In this document: piece by piece, positions 43,690 to 53,121 of the stretch
Layout: each line of letters opens with the position of its first letter
Position numbering within the stretch: the first letter of the stretch is position 1
Source of the DNA: Zygnema cylindricum
Taxonomy: Eukaryota > Streptophyta > Zygnematophyceae > Zygnematales > Zygnemataceae
Direction: 5' to 3'
Assembly (NCBI GenBank): GCA_037447655.1
Contig: JBBHKE010003237.1
Span: forward strand, 25,953-89,952
Length of the DNA stretch: 64,000 bases
The notes under the pieces: model-generated
What the model was told of the DNA's origin: nothing
What the model saw: the letters and a program-made list of their open reading frames with translations, nothing else
The model's database searches: none
Program-made: the position numbers and the translations under genes

Positions 43690-44689
43690 TTTCTTTCCTC
43701 TCGGGGTACCACTGGTCTGCCCCTCCTTTAACCGAAGCTCGGTTAGCTTAGTGCACTATGCCATATAGTGCCCAGGTTTCTTACAAAAATGATATAAACC
43801 TTTGGGAGCCCTTGGTCCGAACTCGTCGGTCTGATTTTTCAACTCCCTCCCCCCGGGGTTTATGACCAGTTTTCAGGAATCCTTGTTCCTCCAATCGGTC
43901 GCAGTTACCAAGGCTTGGCCACTCTTTCCTCCCCTTCGGATCTCAATCGTATTCTCTCGAACGAGAATCATCCCTACCACTGAGTTCCATATCCACCTTG
44001 AGTCCGGCAAGTCCTGCACACGGTTGACTATGTTGTCGAACTCATCGGGTAACTTCATCAGTAAACAGTTAACCTTTTCTTTTTCAATAAAATCTTTTCC
44101 TGCACTCTCTATTTCCATGAAGAGTTAGCAAGCTTATTGCAAAATCCAACATCTTCCCCCCTTTGTATACATACTCCTTAACTTTTTGATCAGCCAACTG
44201 TTGTTGCTGAATCGTACCACTTCGGTACTTCTCTATGAGTGCCATCCAAAGATCGGATGCCCTTTCTACCTGCAAATGAGGACATGCAAGTCCTTGAGTG
44301 AGATGGCGTAGGATGAAGTGCTTTGCCGCTATATTGTTGAAGTCCTAGGTTTCAGTATCATTCTCCTCGTTCCTCGGAATAGGTGACATGAATGCCGAAC
44401 CTGTTGCTATTCGTGTGGTCGCCTCCTTCTCCTTTCCTTTGTCCACCACCTCTTTTTCTTTTGTTACCTCTTTTGAAGGTGGATCCTCTTTTCTGGTGAA
44501 TCTGCTTCCTCCAAACCCGGAAGGAATTCGAAGACTTGATGGACGCCCCAACCGTCCACTCACTATCCCCCAAAACCTTTTTTCGCATAGAGCTCCTATC
44601 ATCATACTTTCCCAATATATGAAGCCAGTTCCATTAAAGATTGGTACCCTAGAGGGTGGGCCCATAACCTGAAACTCTAAGACCTCCAT
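43690..44689 (-). pseudogene. A3 gag
   Basis: ATG at 44687-44689 inside the LTR. MEVLEFQVMGPPSRVPIFNG..YWESMMIGALCEKRFWGIVSG is open to a stop at 44345. The frame then continues with AAKHFILRHLTQGL and QQQQLADQKVKEYVYKGGKML. A frameshift near 44135 and open 44118-43873 (LPDEFDNIVNRVQDLPD) follow. The knuckle reads YHFCKKPGHYMA-stop, so the first Cys and the last are affected. Confidence 0.9.
44655..44669 (-). other. A3 primer-binding site, half-tRNA type
   Basis: On the minus strand GGTTATGGGCCCACC immediately follows the LTR end; 15/15 complement to the tRNAi-Met anticodon arm. Confidence 0.92.
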
Positions 44690-45722
44690 AAGTCCTCAGA
44701 GTGGACAGCTTCCAAGAAGCCTCTAGGATAACCTTAACCCCTTTGTGTTACAGCAAAAATAACTGCCACCCTGGCAGAAAATAACTTTGACCAACTTCAC
44801 CCTGGTGAAGGCAAGACTCCCCTAAGTGGATAGAAAAGGAATCTATATATTTGCTCCCCTGAGCAGTAAGTTATAGAGGGTCAAAGTTGACCTTTTGTAC
44901 AAAAGCTCTCTGGGAGATAGGGTCCTATCTTCTAATTTTTCTAAGTCCTATCTCTCTCACAGACTCTATCTATTGATGTTCAAAGGCGATCAGATTTCAG
45001 TTCCCACACAAAAGTACAACTGCCGGTGTACTTTCTATACGGACATTGTACGACATGGCCTTAATGTCGACACGTGGAATGTTCGGATTCGCTCCCTTAA
45101 TCTTCGGAGATGCCGCGATCCAATGTCATTCCGCCACGTGTCATCCGATGTGGCGATGACCAGAAACCGCCGAAATCTTCTTCCGCGATCTCGGCGTTAA
45201 TTCCGGCCGTCCGATTAAATTCACATTTAATCGTAGCCGTAATAAATACATGCGCGGTATTCGTTTCACTAAAGAAATAAATGCGCGGTATTGGTTTCGT
45301 ATCCGTACCGGAATCCGTACTTTTACAATTACTGGATATATGTCTCCCGTAAACAGTTACAGTTAAATGAACTATCCTACGTTTAAATGTTGAAATAATT
45401 ATCAAACCCTATAGTACGTAACACTACTTTTAGAGTTATGGCTATGGCTAACGGCAACCGGCTGTCTGCCGGCCGGTAGGTACCACGATCAAATCGTGTG
45501 GCCGGCAGATATCTTTTAGTAAATAAAACCCCTAACTTAAATATATTTTCCCGTAAACCTCTGGATAGCCTGGGTAGCCATGGCACTAGCTCCCTCTCCA
45601 ATTTCTTAGTGACAGAGACAAGTTTGAGAGTTGGAGAGAGAAGTTAGAGGTAGACTGCCTCGGCTTCTTTCTTATTTCTATTCAGACCTAGAAAATACTT
45701 TAAAAGACCATTAATTTCTACA
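44670..45722 (-). repeat. A3 5' LTR (1053 bp)
   Basis: On the minus strand it starts TGTAGAAATTAATGG and ends GAGTTTCA. Its antisense tRNA-like hairpin is the clearest in family A: on the plus strand CTGCCGGCC (45466-45474), 8-base bulge GGTAGGTA, CCACG, loop ATCAAAT, CGTGT, GGCCGGCAG (45500-45508). Confidence 0.95.
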
Positions 45723-45959
45723 GCATCCTCATTTTTCTTTTCAAATTTAGGGTTCGTATCCGGAAGAACACCAGAAACCACATCATACAGTTTTACTTGC
45801 TTAAGGTAAGTTTTTGTCAAATAAGCCCAATGCATATATTTTTCTCCATTAAACACCAAGATCCGTGAGGGAGGGCCCGTGACCTGTTGATTTGAGGCAG
45901 CTGGTGCCCCTGAAGAAGAAAAATAAGCAAAAGCAGCAGCAGTTGCCATAATCACAAGC
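45723..45959 (-). pseudogene. H gag N-terminus, started in the LTR
   Basis: ATG 45957-45959 gives MATAAAFAYFSSSGAPAASN. These 21 codons lie in the LTR; the frame then crosses the primer site (QQVTGPPSRILVFNG) and continues GEKYMHWAYLTKTYLKQ and NPKFEKKNEDA. A3 cuts it after that; the remainder of gag is at 39257 and below. No stop is seen in this piece. Confidence 0.82.
45880..45894 (-). other. H primer-binding site, decayed half-tRNA type
   Basis: On the minus strand GGTCACGGGCCCTCC matches GGTTATGGGCCCACC at 12 of 15 bases and directly follows CAACA. It still encodes Val-Thr-Gly-Pro-Pro. Confidence 0.65.
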
Positions 45960-46876
45960 AAAGTACAAAGAGGAAACTCTCACAAATACCCACAAATGAC
46001 CAACTTCACAATAAAGTCCCAAGCAAACCACAAACACACTAGGTCTGCAAACTTGCCACAATAAAGAAAATACACCAAAGAAAACACATGCAGAATTTCA
46101 CAAAGTTCTGCCAAAAGATCACAATGATCTTACAATTCAAAAACCCCAAAAATTGTTTCGCAGTTTTCATACAAGGAAATCCTAGCTTCCAAAATATTCT
46201 AAGCCCTACATATACAAGTGAGCCTACAGTTGATCTAAACCGTACCATAATTACTGTGATCCACGGGTAAACTAAATCTTTACCAAACTAAACCTTCTGT
46301 GTCTGCCATACAAAGTATTTACATCAATCTTTTAACTCTAGCCGCCGCTAAAGTGCGCAACAAAAGTTCGTTCACCGAAATGACGGCGCAATGAATATTT
46401 CTCTTCCAAGAATGACGGCAAACTCCATCCGCTGTCCACGCATTCATTCTCCACTGAATATGAACCTCCACGTGTAAATTCGGACCCCAAATGAATCTGT
46501 ACTTTGTCGTCCAGATCTAACAACCTTAACTCCCTCACAGACCGACACATGTGCCTGAGGTGTACCAAGTCTGTGTACTCTCTTTGGAGTTACATATAAC
46601 ACTAAATGTTGTCTACGACAATTCATCACACAAACTGCTATGGCTACGGTGCTCTACCAGCGTAGCTGTGATTTTTTACAGCAGCGTTGTTGTTCACTCA
46701 AGCTGCTATAGTTGCGGTGTTCACCAACGCAGCTGTGATATTAGAGCAGCACTGCATGGCACTATAACAACGAAATATAGATAGGATTACAATTTTCCAA
46801 GTGCGATGTCAGACTTAGCGCAGCATGGCAGTATAGTAGTGAGATAAAGAGATGACTAAAGGTTTTCAAAAAAAAG
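45895..46876 (-). repeat. H 5' LTR (about 980 bp; outer edge approximate)
   Basis: It ends (minus) TCAAATCAACA at 45895. The outer edge near 46876 is where TTTTGAAAACCTTTAGTC aligns with the start of the F LTR; no clean TG is visible. It contains GCAGCTGTG/CGCAGCTG units (about 46630-46760) like F, and the CAATAAAGTCCCAAGCAAACC text (near 46008) shared with S2. Confidence 0.7.
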
Positions 46877-46884
46877 AGTTACCT

Positions 46885-47598
46885 TGGACAATAATTACCT
46901 ACGCCAACAATACGGCTATTGGAGCGCTCTGCAAAGCGGCAACAAGATCAGGGCAAAGGCCTTCAACCCATTGCCTACGACAGTCGGAAACTAAAGGTCG
47001 CAGAACTTAACTGGGACACGCATGAAAAAGAGACAATGGCAATTATTAACGCGTTAGAAGTTTGCAAATGCTACGTCCAAGGGAAGTGGATCACCATTAT
47101 CACCGATCACCACGACTTACAATATATTCAGACACCGCCTAAGTTGTCAAAGAAACAAGTTCGATGGATGACGTTTCTTCAAACCTTCGAACCGGAGTTA
47201 ACTATTGAGTATAAACTGAGCAAGACGAACCCCGCAGATGCGCTGTCGAGAAGACCAGGAGTAGCTGCGCTAGTGACGGAGCAAGGTTCGCAATCATCAC
47301 GGGATTGAAGGGAAAGTTCTATGAGCAAGGACACCGCAGCGTCGGACATAGCGCAGGATCCGAAAATCAGCACGGTAACAAGTACGGTACAAGTGGATGA
47401 TCAGTGGCTGCAAAGGATCAAAGACCGCATACGACGAAGATGATGCTATCAAGGAACTAGTTAAACGCAAGGTATTGGTTAGGACCACCAACTGTATGTG
47501 GCCGTACAAACCGAGTCAGACAACGAGACTATGTGTTCCGATAAACCAAGAGTTACGTCATACGATCCTAAAATTAAGTCATGACGAGCCGCTCAGTG
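46885..47598 (+). pseudogene. Gypsy RNase H and integrase N-terminus (first copy)
   Basis: Motifs QPIAYDSRKLKVAELNWD, HEKETMAIINALEVCKCYV, ITDHHDLQYIQTPPKLS, RWMTFLQTFEPELTIEYKLS and NPADALSRRP are the standard Ty3/Gypsy RNase H series, with the catalytic Asp of TDH kept. A stop at 47306 precedes a linker. VPINQELRHTILKLSHDEPLS is the start of the HHCC zinc finger of integrase. It is interrupted at 47599 by the C-type LTR; the continuation GHSDRIEQLHALRRR is at 49696. Confidence 0.88.
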
Positions 47599-48214
47599 TG
47601 TTGAAATTTAAGTATTTTCTAGGTCTAGAGATTGTAAAATAAAAAAGGCAAAAAGGGGACACTGACAACCTGCCTCTAACTCTTCACTCAAGTCACCACA
47701 CTTGTCGCAGTCACTGAAGACTTGAAAAGGAGTTAGATCCATGGCTGCCTTGACTGTCCAAAGTGGACAGGAAGGCAATTCTTAATAGAGTTACCTAAAA
47801 GGTATGACTATCAGTGGCTGCAAAGGATCAAAGACCGCATACGACGAAGATGATGCTATCAAGGAACTAGTTAAACGCAAGGTATTGGTTAGGACCACCA
47901 ACTGTATGTGGCGGTACAAACCGAGTCAGACAACGAGACTATGTGTTCCGATAAACCAAGAGTTACGTCATACGATCCTAAAATTAAGTCATGACGAGCC
48001 GCTCAGTGTGTTGAAATTTAAGTATTTTCTAGGTCTAGAGATTGTAAAATAAAAAAGGCAAAAAGGGGACACTGACAACCTGCCTCTAACTCTTCACTCA
48101 AGTCCCCACACTTGTCGAAGTCACTGAAGACTTGAAGAGGAGTTAGATCCATGGCTGCCTTGACTGTCCAAAGTGGACAGGAAGGCAATTCTTAATAGAG
48201 TTACCTAAAAGGTA
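47395..48214 (+). repeat. 410-bp tandem duplication across a Gypsy/LTR junction
   Basis: Unit 1 is about 47395-47804 and unit 2 about 47805-48214, offset exactly 410. Each holds 198 bases of Gypsy integrase plus the first 206 bases of the C-type LTR. I count four differences (for example GGCCG/GGCGG and TCACCACA/TCCCCACA). It arose after the LTR insertion. A third, 109-base copy of the Gypsy part lies at 49587-49695. Confidence 0.93.
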
Positions 48215-49198
48215 CGACGTTCCAGGATTTGATCCTGATACCTGCCGTCTGTCAAACTAGCAGTTTGCTTTAACCAACAAGTCTAAATACAATGATACAG
48301 TCAAACAGGTTTGAAAGATATTTATAGTTTTACACGTAGACTAGTTCGTCTAACGGAAATTGAAACGTCATGCATAGATACAGTTTTGTATAGTACGGAG
48401 TACGATTTAATGAATTTTATGAAACGGATACCGCGCATTTGTTTCGAACGCGAAACAAATATCACGTGTATATTTTCAACGGCTACAATTGTATCCGGTT
48501 TGATCAGACGGCCACGATAGGCGCCGCGATCACGGATTATGTACTTTTGGCGTTTTTTTATCATCACCACGTCATGTGACACGTGGCGCGACAATGTTGG
48601 ATTGCGGAGACTCCGGAGATTGCGGTAACAAATCCGGCTATGACACGTGTCGACATTTTGGCCATGTTGTACAATGGCCGTACAGAAAGTACACCGGCAC
48701 CTGTACTTTTCTGTACGACACACTCATTTGATTGGTGCCGTACTTCAGTAGATAGAGTTTTAGAGAGGGAATAGGACTTAGAAAATTTTGGGTGGGTAGC
48801 TGCCTCTCCCAGAGAGCACCTTGTATAAATGGCAAACTTTGGCCAGCCATAACAATCAATTTACTTGACCATTTTCAGTGATTCTTTTTGCTGCGGACTC
48901 AAGGGAGTCCAGGCTACACACGGGTGTAGTCGGTCAGAGTTTTTGTCTGCCAGGGTGGCTGTATTTCTAAGGGAAAGTCAAAGTGGGTGAATGTGTCCAA
49001 ATCTCATATTCTAACTTTGCATTCTGTGGTGGAACTGAGCACACAGAAGTGTTATTTCACAGGGGTGAATCAATATTGGGGTTCTGACTGTCAAGGGGTC
49101 AGTCACTTGGGTTTATATTAACTTGGAGTCGGCACTATCTAGATTAGCTTCTTTTGGATCTGCATACTCTGAGGGCCAATGGAGGTCTCAGAGTTTCA
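48009..49198 (+). mobile_element. C-type LTR (C2, 1190 bp) in the Gypsy integrase
   Basis: It starts TGTTGAAATTTAAGTATTTTCTAGG and ends GAGTTTCA; most of it matches family C, the last 40 bases match A. A 206-base partial copy is at 47599-47804. Left flank is CAGTG. The 3' side is not CAGTG but the small repeat at 49199, so this is a rearranged insertion rather than a simple solo LTR. Antisense tRNA-like parts: CCAGGATTTGATCCTG near 48222 and GCTTTAACCAAC near 48267. Confidence 0.85.
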
Positions 49199-49586
49199 TG
49201 GTGCACGCTCCGGGGTTCGAACCCGGGTCTCCATCTTACCAAGCCCGCCCCAACTGGTCTGACGGTCACGGCTAGCATTGCGACAACTTTCAGCTGCGTT
49301 GGGCGACCCATGCAGTCGCATTTCAACGTTTATCAGCCACTATTCTACCCCGTATTGGACCGGCTTCACGTGCCAATCCAACACCCCCCCTCACGGGAAA
49401 GCCGGTCAAACCATCCGCAATCCCGCTGGCTTTGATACCATGTTAAATTTCCTAGAAATCCCAATTTCACTGTCACACTAATTTCGGTAAGTACTGAACC
49501 GAACTCAACCAAAAATAGCTTAAGTCCTGAACAGCTCTCTCTCACAGCTGAGGCATAAAGAGGACTAAAGCTTTCTAAAAACAACA
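49199..49586 (-). other. Small TRIM-like fragment with tRNA-like end
   Basis: On the minus strand: a 146-bp LTR-like block (49586-49441, TGTTGTTTTTAGAAAGC to TTTAACA), then TGGTATCAAAGC (49440-49429), a one-mismatch tRNAi-Met primer site. A purine run GTGAGGGGGGG follows at about 49393-49383. The far end reads CCGGG-TTCGAAC-CCCGG-AGCGTGC-A-CCA (49227-49199): a T-arm, 7-base acceptor strand, discriminator and CCA in correct tRNA spacing. No second LTR copy is seen, so the TRIM label is tentative. Confidence 0.5.
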
Positions 49587-50911
49587 AGGACCACCAACTG
49601 TATGTGGCGGTACAAACCGAGTCAGACAACGAGACTATGTGTTCCGATAAACCAAGAGTTACGTCATACAATCCTAAAATTAAGTCATGACGAGCCGCTC
49701 AGTGGACATTCGGACAGAATAGAACAATTGCACGCGTTGCGGAGGCGTATTATTTGCAAAAATGACTTGGGACATCGCGAAATATGTCAAAACATGCGAC
49801 TCTTATAACAGAAATAAATCAAAATCGGGTCATCAAGGTCTGTTGCAACCTCTGCCGATACCATTTGTTCTTTAGGAAGCAATTTCGATGGACTTCATTG
49901 TTGCTCTTCCGTTGACTCGCGAAGGCTATGACCCCATCTTCGTCCTCGTGGATTATCTGACGAAAATGGCCCATTTCTTCCCCACGACAACCACAGCTAC
50001 AGCTCGAGATGTGGCAGACTTATTCTTTCGGGAGATATTCCGACACCACGGACTTCTGAAGAGGATCGTCAACGACCGCGATCGAAAATTTGTGAGCCAC
50101 TTTTGGAGAAGTATGTTCGAGCTGTGGGGAACACAGTTGACCATGTCTTCGGCTTATCACCCTCAGACCGATGATTAGACAAAAAGGGTAAACAAGACTT
50201 TGGAGGAGGCTTTAAGGGCTTACGTATCGGTGCACCAACAGCATTCGGTGAACCATTGGCGATTGAAGTGGCGTATAACAGTGCGGTGAACTCGTCCACT
50301 AAAACTACACCATTTTCACTCTATGGGCGACAACCCATCCTTCCCCAAAATTTATTGGTCACGGATTGCCCTACGCCCGCAGCTCTAAACTTTGCAAAAA
50401 TGCTGCAAAAAAATTTGGAAAAGGCTGCGAAAACCCTCTAGCTTGCAAAGGACCGTAAAAAGTCGCTGGTAGATGTTCACCGGAAAGACATCGTCTTTCG
50501 TGTGGGTGATAAGGTCCGCCTTAATATGGCAAATATGTCATCACCGGGTGCCCTCTTCAAGAAATTGGCACCGAGATTTTCGCGTCCATTCACTGTTCTT
50601 TCAAAGGTGGGAGAGGTGGCCTATAAATTAAAAATTCCGAAGCAATGGCATATTCACAATGTTTTCTATGTTTCCCTACTTAAGCCGTTTTGCGACCCCG
50701 ATTCGATTTTTCCTAATCAACGCCCGCATACCCCATTACCGCCCATTCAGATACCTCGGACGAGTACGAGGTAGAGGAGATCTTTTAATAGCGTCGCCTT
50801 CGAAATTCTAACTCCACACAATATTTGGTGCGTTGGAAGGGCTACGGAGTTGAAAACGATTCTTGGGTGGACGAGAGAAATCTGCATTCATCCCATTTGC
50901 TACGCCAATTT
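49587..50911 (+). pseudogene. Gypsy integrase and chromodomain
   Basis: After the repeated 109 bases, the zinc-finger part runs to about 49880 with a frameshift (CDSYNRNKSKSGHQGLLQP). The core is open 49888-50178: MDFIVALPLTREGYDPIFVLVD, VNDRDRKFVSHFW, TMSSAYHPQTDD. The motif normally HPQTDGQTERVN reads HPQTDD-stop-TKRVN (TAG 50176-50178), and the third catalytic Glu is Lys, so the enzyme is dead. 50502-50774 is the C-terminal GPY-type region. The chromodomain 50759-50911 (EYEVEEIF, two stops TAA TAG at 50786-50791, then YLVRWKGYGVENDSWVDERNL) would target chromatin. Confidence 0.9.
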
Positions 50912-51409
50912 ACGCAGAGTGCGGACACTCAGCTTAACCAGAGGGGCAATCGCAAAGGACGCGATAAAGGAACGAATCGCAATGTCGCAACCATCGCAAT
51001 CACCTTGGGGACTCAACGAAGGAACGCTGCGGCAATAATGACGAACCAGAACACAGTGCTTGCGCTGCCACCAAAGCGAAGCATAGCAGCGGTGTCGTCA
51101 GAAAATCGCAGCCCCACTGCTGCGTTGATAAGAAATCGCAACAGCGCAATTGTGCATCACAACATTGGTGACGACGAACCCGCGGTTTTGTCTGAGCCGC
51201 GCAATTTAAGAAATGTTGGACGCGGCGATACCCTCGCACGCTGCGACGTTTGGAAAATTCCAACAATGAAACCCTCAACCCTCGCGGATAAAGCCGCCAT
51301 CACCCTTCGTGACCAACCTAGTCGAAGCAGTTTGAAGAGCGTCTCGTTCTGCAAAGTCAGTTTACCTTCACTACTCGAATTACTTCAATTATCCTGCACA
51401 ACAGCATCC
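50912..51409 (+). other. Spacer between chromodomain and extra ORF
   Basis: 498 bases without a stop in the chromodomain frame (RNRNSAIVHHN-type composition) and rich in GCAACAGCGCAA/GCGAAGCATAGCAGC units. No domain is recognisable. It could be a Pol tail or the leader of the extra ORF. Confidence 0.5.
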
Positions 51410-52664
51410 ATGGCGTCATCATCCTCTCCACCACCGAAAAGGAGGAGACTTGTACGGGAAGGGCAAGAGGATATAGCCAGCCCGGATAGATTGTTAGTGG
51501 CGGCGGAGGTCATGGTTGAGGCGAACAGGAGGAGGGAGGTAGGGGCAGAGCTGGAATTGGAAGAGACAGCTAGTAGCGAGGCAGGAACAGCGGAGACCAG
51601 TGGAGGAGAAGGGACAAAAAATTTGCAAGACCCCGAGTATAATCCACTCCAAGAGGAGGATCAAGAGGATGAAGAAGACCATGAACTCTCGGACGCGGAT
51701 GAGCCGGAACGGGAACCGACACCCGAACAGATTGAAGAGCGTGCCTCGGATCTGGAGGTGATGAGGGATCCTAATAAAGAGAGCACCGCAGACGACCAGT
51801 CCTCGGAGAGTTTAGAAAGAGGGTCGAGGCAGAGTATCTCAGCGGGGATGACGTATTTGTTCTACAACGGGAAGAAGGGGAGACGGACGAGGAAAGTGAA
51901 AAAGGGGAAGAAATTCCCGACTACCACTTTCCACTGCCTATTGACCCCAAACATCCATACCTCCACTTCAGTTTTGCCAAACGCTTCTATTGGGATCCTT
52001 TGGATTGGCCAGCAGCGTGGCGCACAGGAAAACCTAGGGATCCTCTTAATATTCCCGCCAACGTGCCGTCCCACCCGGCCTGGAATTTCATGAGGACAAA
52101 AGACTTAGGGAATAACCATAAGGGTTATGTGCAGTTAAACCCTTATGCCCTATCATTTGTGGAAGTGGTAAAGGACCACTATCGGTACCGGGTGGATGTT
52201 CCGGGGTTGCTGCGCCAATATCACCGATGGGGTGTCCGTCTTCACGACATCATTTCTCCGGCGGAGGTCACACCTGAGGTACGGGCACACAAGCTGGCAC
52301 GGAAGAACGCTCTGCAGCAGGCCCGAGTTACTAAGAAACATGTATCCTTCAAATTGAGGAAGGTATCTCGGTGGGAACCGGCGGATGAGGGTATAGATGG
52401 AGAAAACAAATCGAAGCACCCAAAGCACCTACACCGGCGGTCATTCCGCCGCAACCCGAAGCACCAGCGACTGCACTCGAGATACGCGAGGACCATGTTC
52501 GGGAGCGGATCACTTGAAGACGCTTGGCAGCGACGGACCATCACATTACGTTGTTGGAGACTCGATGTGAGCAGCTCCAAAGTCAATTGGACACGCTACG
52601 ACAAGAATTCGAAGAGTACCGTGAGGAGACATGCGAGGTACTCCAGCAACTTCAGTTACCTTGA
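51410..52664 (+). pseudogene. Extra ORF of the Gypsy element: NLS, acidic region, conserved-looking core, coiled coil
   Basis: ATG 51410 opens MASSSSPPPKRRRLVREGQE, an NLS-like start. A Glu/Asp-rich region follows (EEDQEDEEDHELSDADEPE). Near 51800-51840 the coding signal moves one frame to RVEAEYLSGDDVFVLQ, and continues YHFPLPIDPKHPYLHFSFA, RFYWDPLDWPAAWRT, NPYALSFVEVVKDHYRYRV and LLRQYHRWGVRLHDIISP. Near 52390-52410 it moves again to a Pro-rich IEAPKAPTPAVIPPQPEAP and a C-terminal heptad coiled coil (LLETRCEQLQSQLDTLRQE), ending TGA 52662-52664. One TGA near 52515 is also present. It lies between integrase and the 3' LTR, about 418 codons. I do not recognise the family. Confidence 0.6.
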
Positions 52665-52708
52665 GTAAGTGAGGTTCAGCGGGACGCTAAATCCTTATTA
52701 GGAGGCAG

Positions 52709-53121
52709 TGTAACAGGGTTACAGAGAATTGTACACTATTATTACGGACAAGGCTGCTGTAGTTCCGGTTTCAGAGCAGCGCAGCTGCGACGACAGAGTA
52801 GTGCAGCATAGCAACGTAGCAACTTAGTATTGTAACATAGCAACGCAGCGTGGTAGTATAGCAACGCCGCAGAATGTTGATTTGACTGCATTGTTCTAGA
52901 AGATAGTTGGATAGATCGTGGTTGACCGAGAAGGTCCACGTGTACATAAAGATAGTACCTAGTTGACTAGCAGCTGATTGGTTTAAATAGTGTAGTAAAC
53001 CTAGTCAACAGAAAACTCTTTTTAATCGACCTTCACAGCAAGCTTTCAACTTGTAATCTTCTTCCGAATAATAAAGCTCAACCTTTATCCGTGTGTGCTG
53101 TGTACTCTTGCTATTGCTACG
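52709..53121 (+). repeat. Gypsy 3' LTR (about 413 bp; right edge approximate)
   Basis: It starts TGTAACAGGGTTACAG just after the purine tract GGAGGCAG (52701-52708). It contains GCAGCTGCGAC and AGCAACGCAGC units (52780-52870) and the possible TATA region TTTAAATAGTG near 52982. The right edge near 53121 is where family-B integrase sequence begins; a clear CA end is not visible. Confidence 0.7.

Larger units (their letters stand above)
39263..45722 (-). mobile_element. Copia element A3, full length, inserted in H gag
   Basis: 6460 bp, LTRs 44670-45722 (5') and 39263-40317 (3'), flanked by GCATC (39258-39262 and 45723-45727). All gag and pol domains are present in order. Only a moderate number of stops and frameshifts occur, making it one of the best preserved family-A copies, yet it is not functional. 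Confidence 0.96.
38150..46876 (-). mobile_element. Copia element H, 5' half only, split by A3
   Basis: On the minus strand the 5' LTR is 45895-46876. Gag starts at 45959, is interrupted by A3 at 45722 and resumes at 39262. Protease follows down to 38150, where F inserted. Integrase, RT and the 3' LTR are not in the window. The A3 duplication GCATC marks the interruption. Confidence 0.85.
46877..53121 (+). mobile_element. Ty3/Gypsy chromovirus remnant with an additional 3' ORF
   Basis: Order: RNase H (46885-47310), Zn-binding integrase N-terminus, integrase core (49888-50190), chromodomain (50759-50911), extra ORF (51410-52664), 3' LTR (52709-53121). Gag, protease and most of RT are missing on the left, where H begins. 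A C-type LTR, a local triplication and a small repeat interrupt the integrase N-terminus. Confidence 0.88.

Noticed and set aside
49199-49280. A functional tRNA gene
   Set aside because: T-arm and acceptor 3' strand are perfect, but I find no matching 5' acceptor strand GCACGCT nor an anticodon stem in the proper place.
49199-49586. Complete TRIM element with two LTRs
   Set aside because: Only one 146-bp LTR-like block is visible; the text after the purine run shares only TGTTG with its start.
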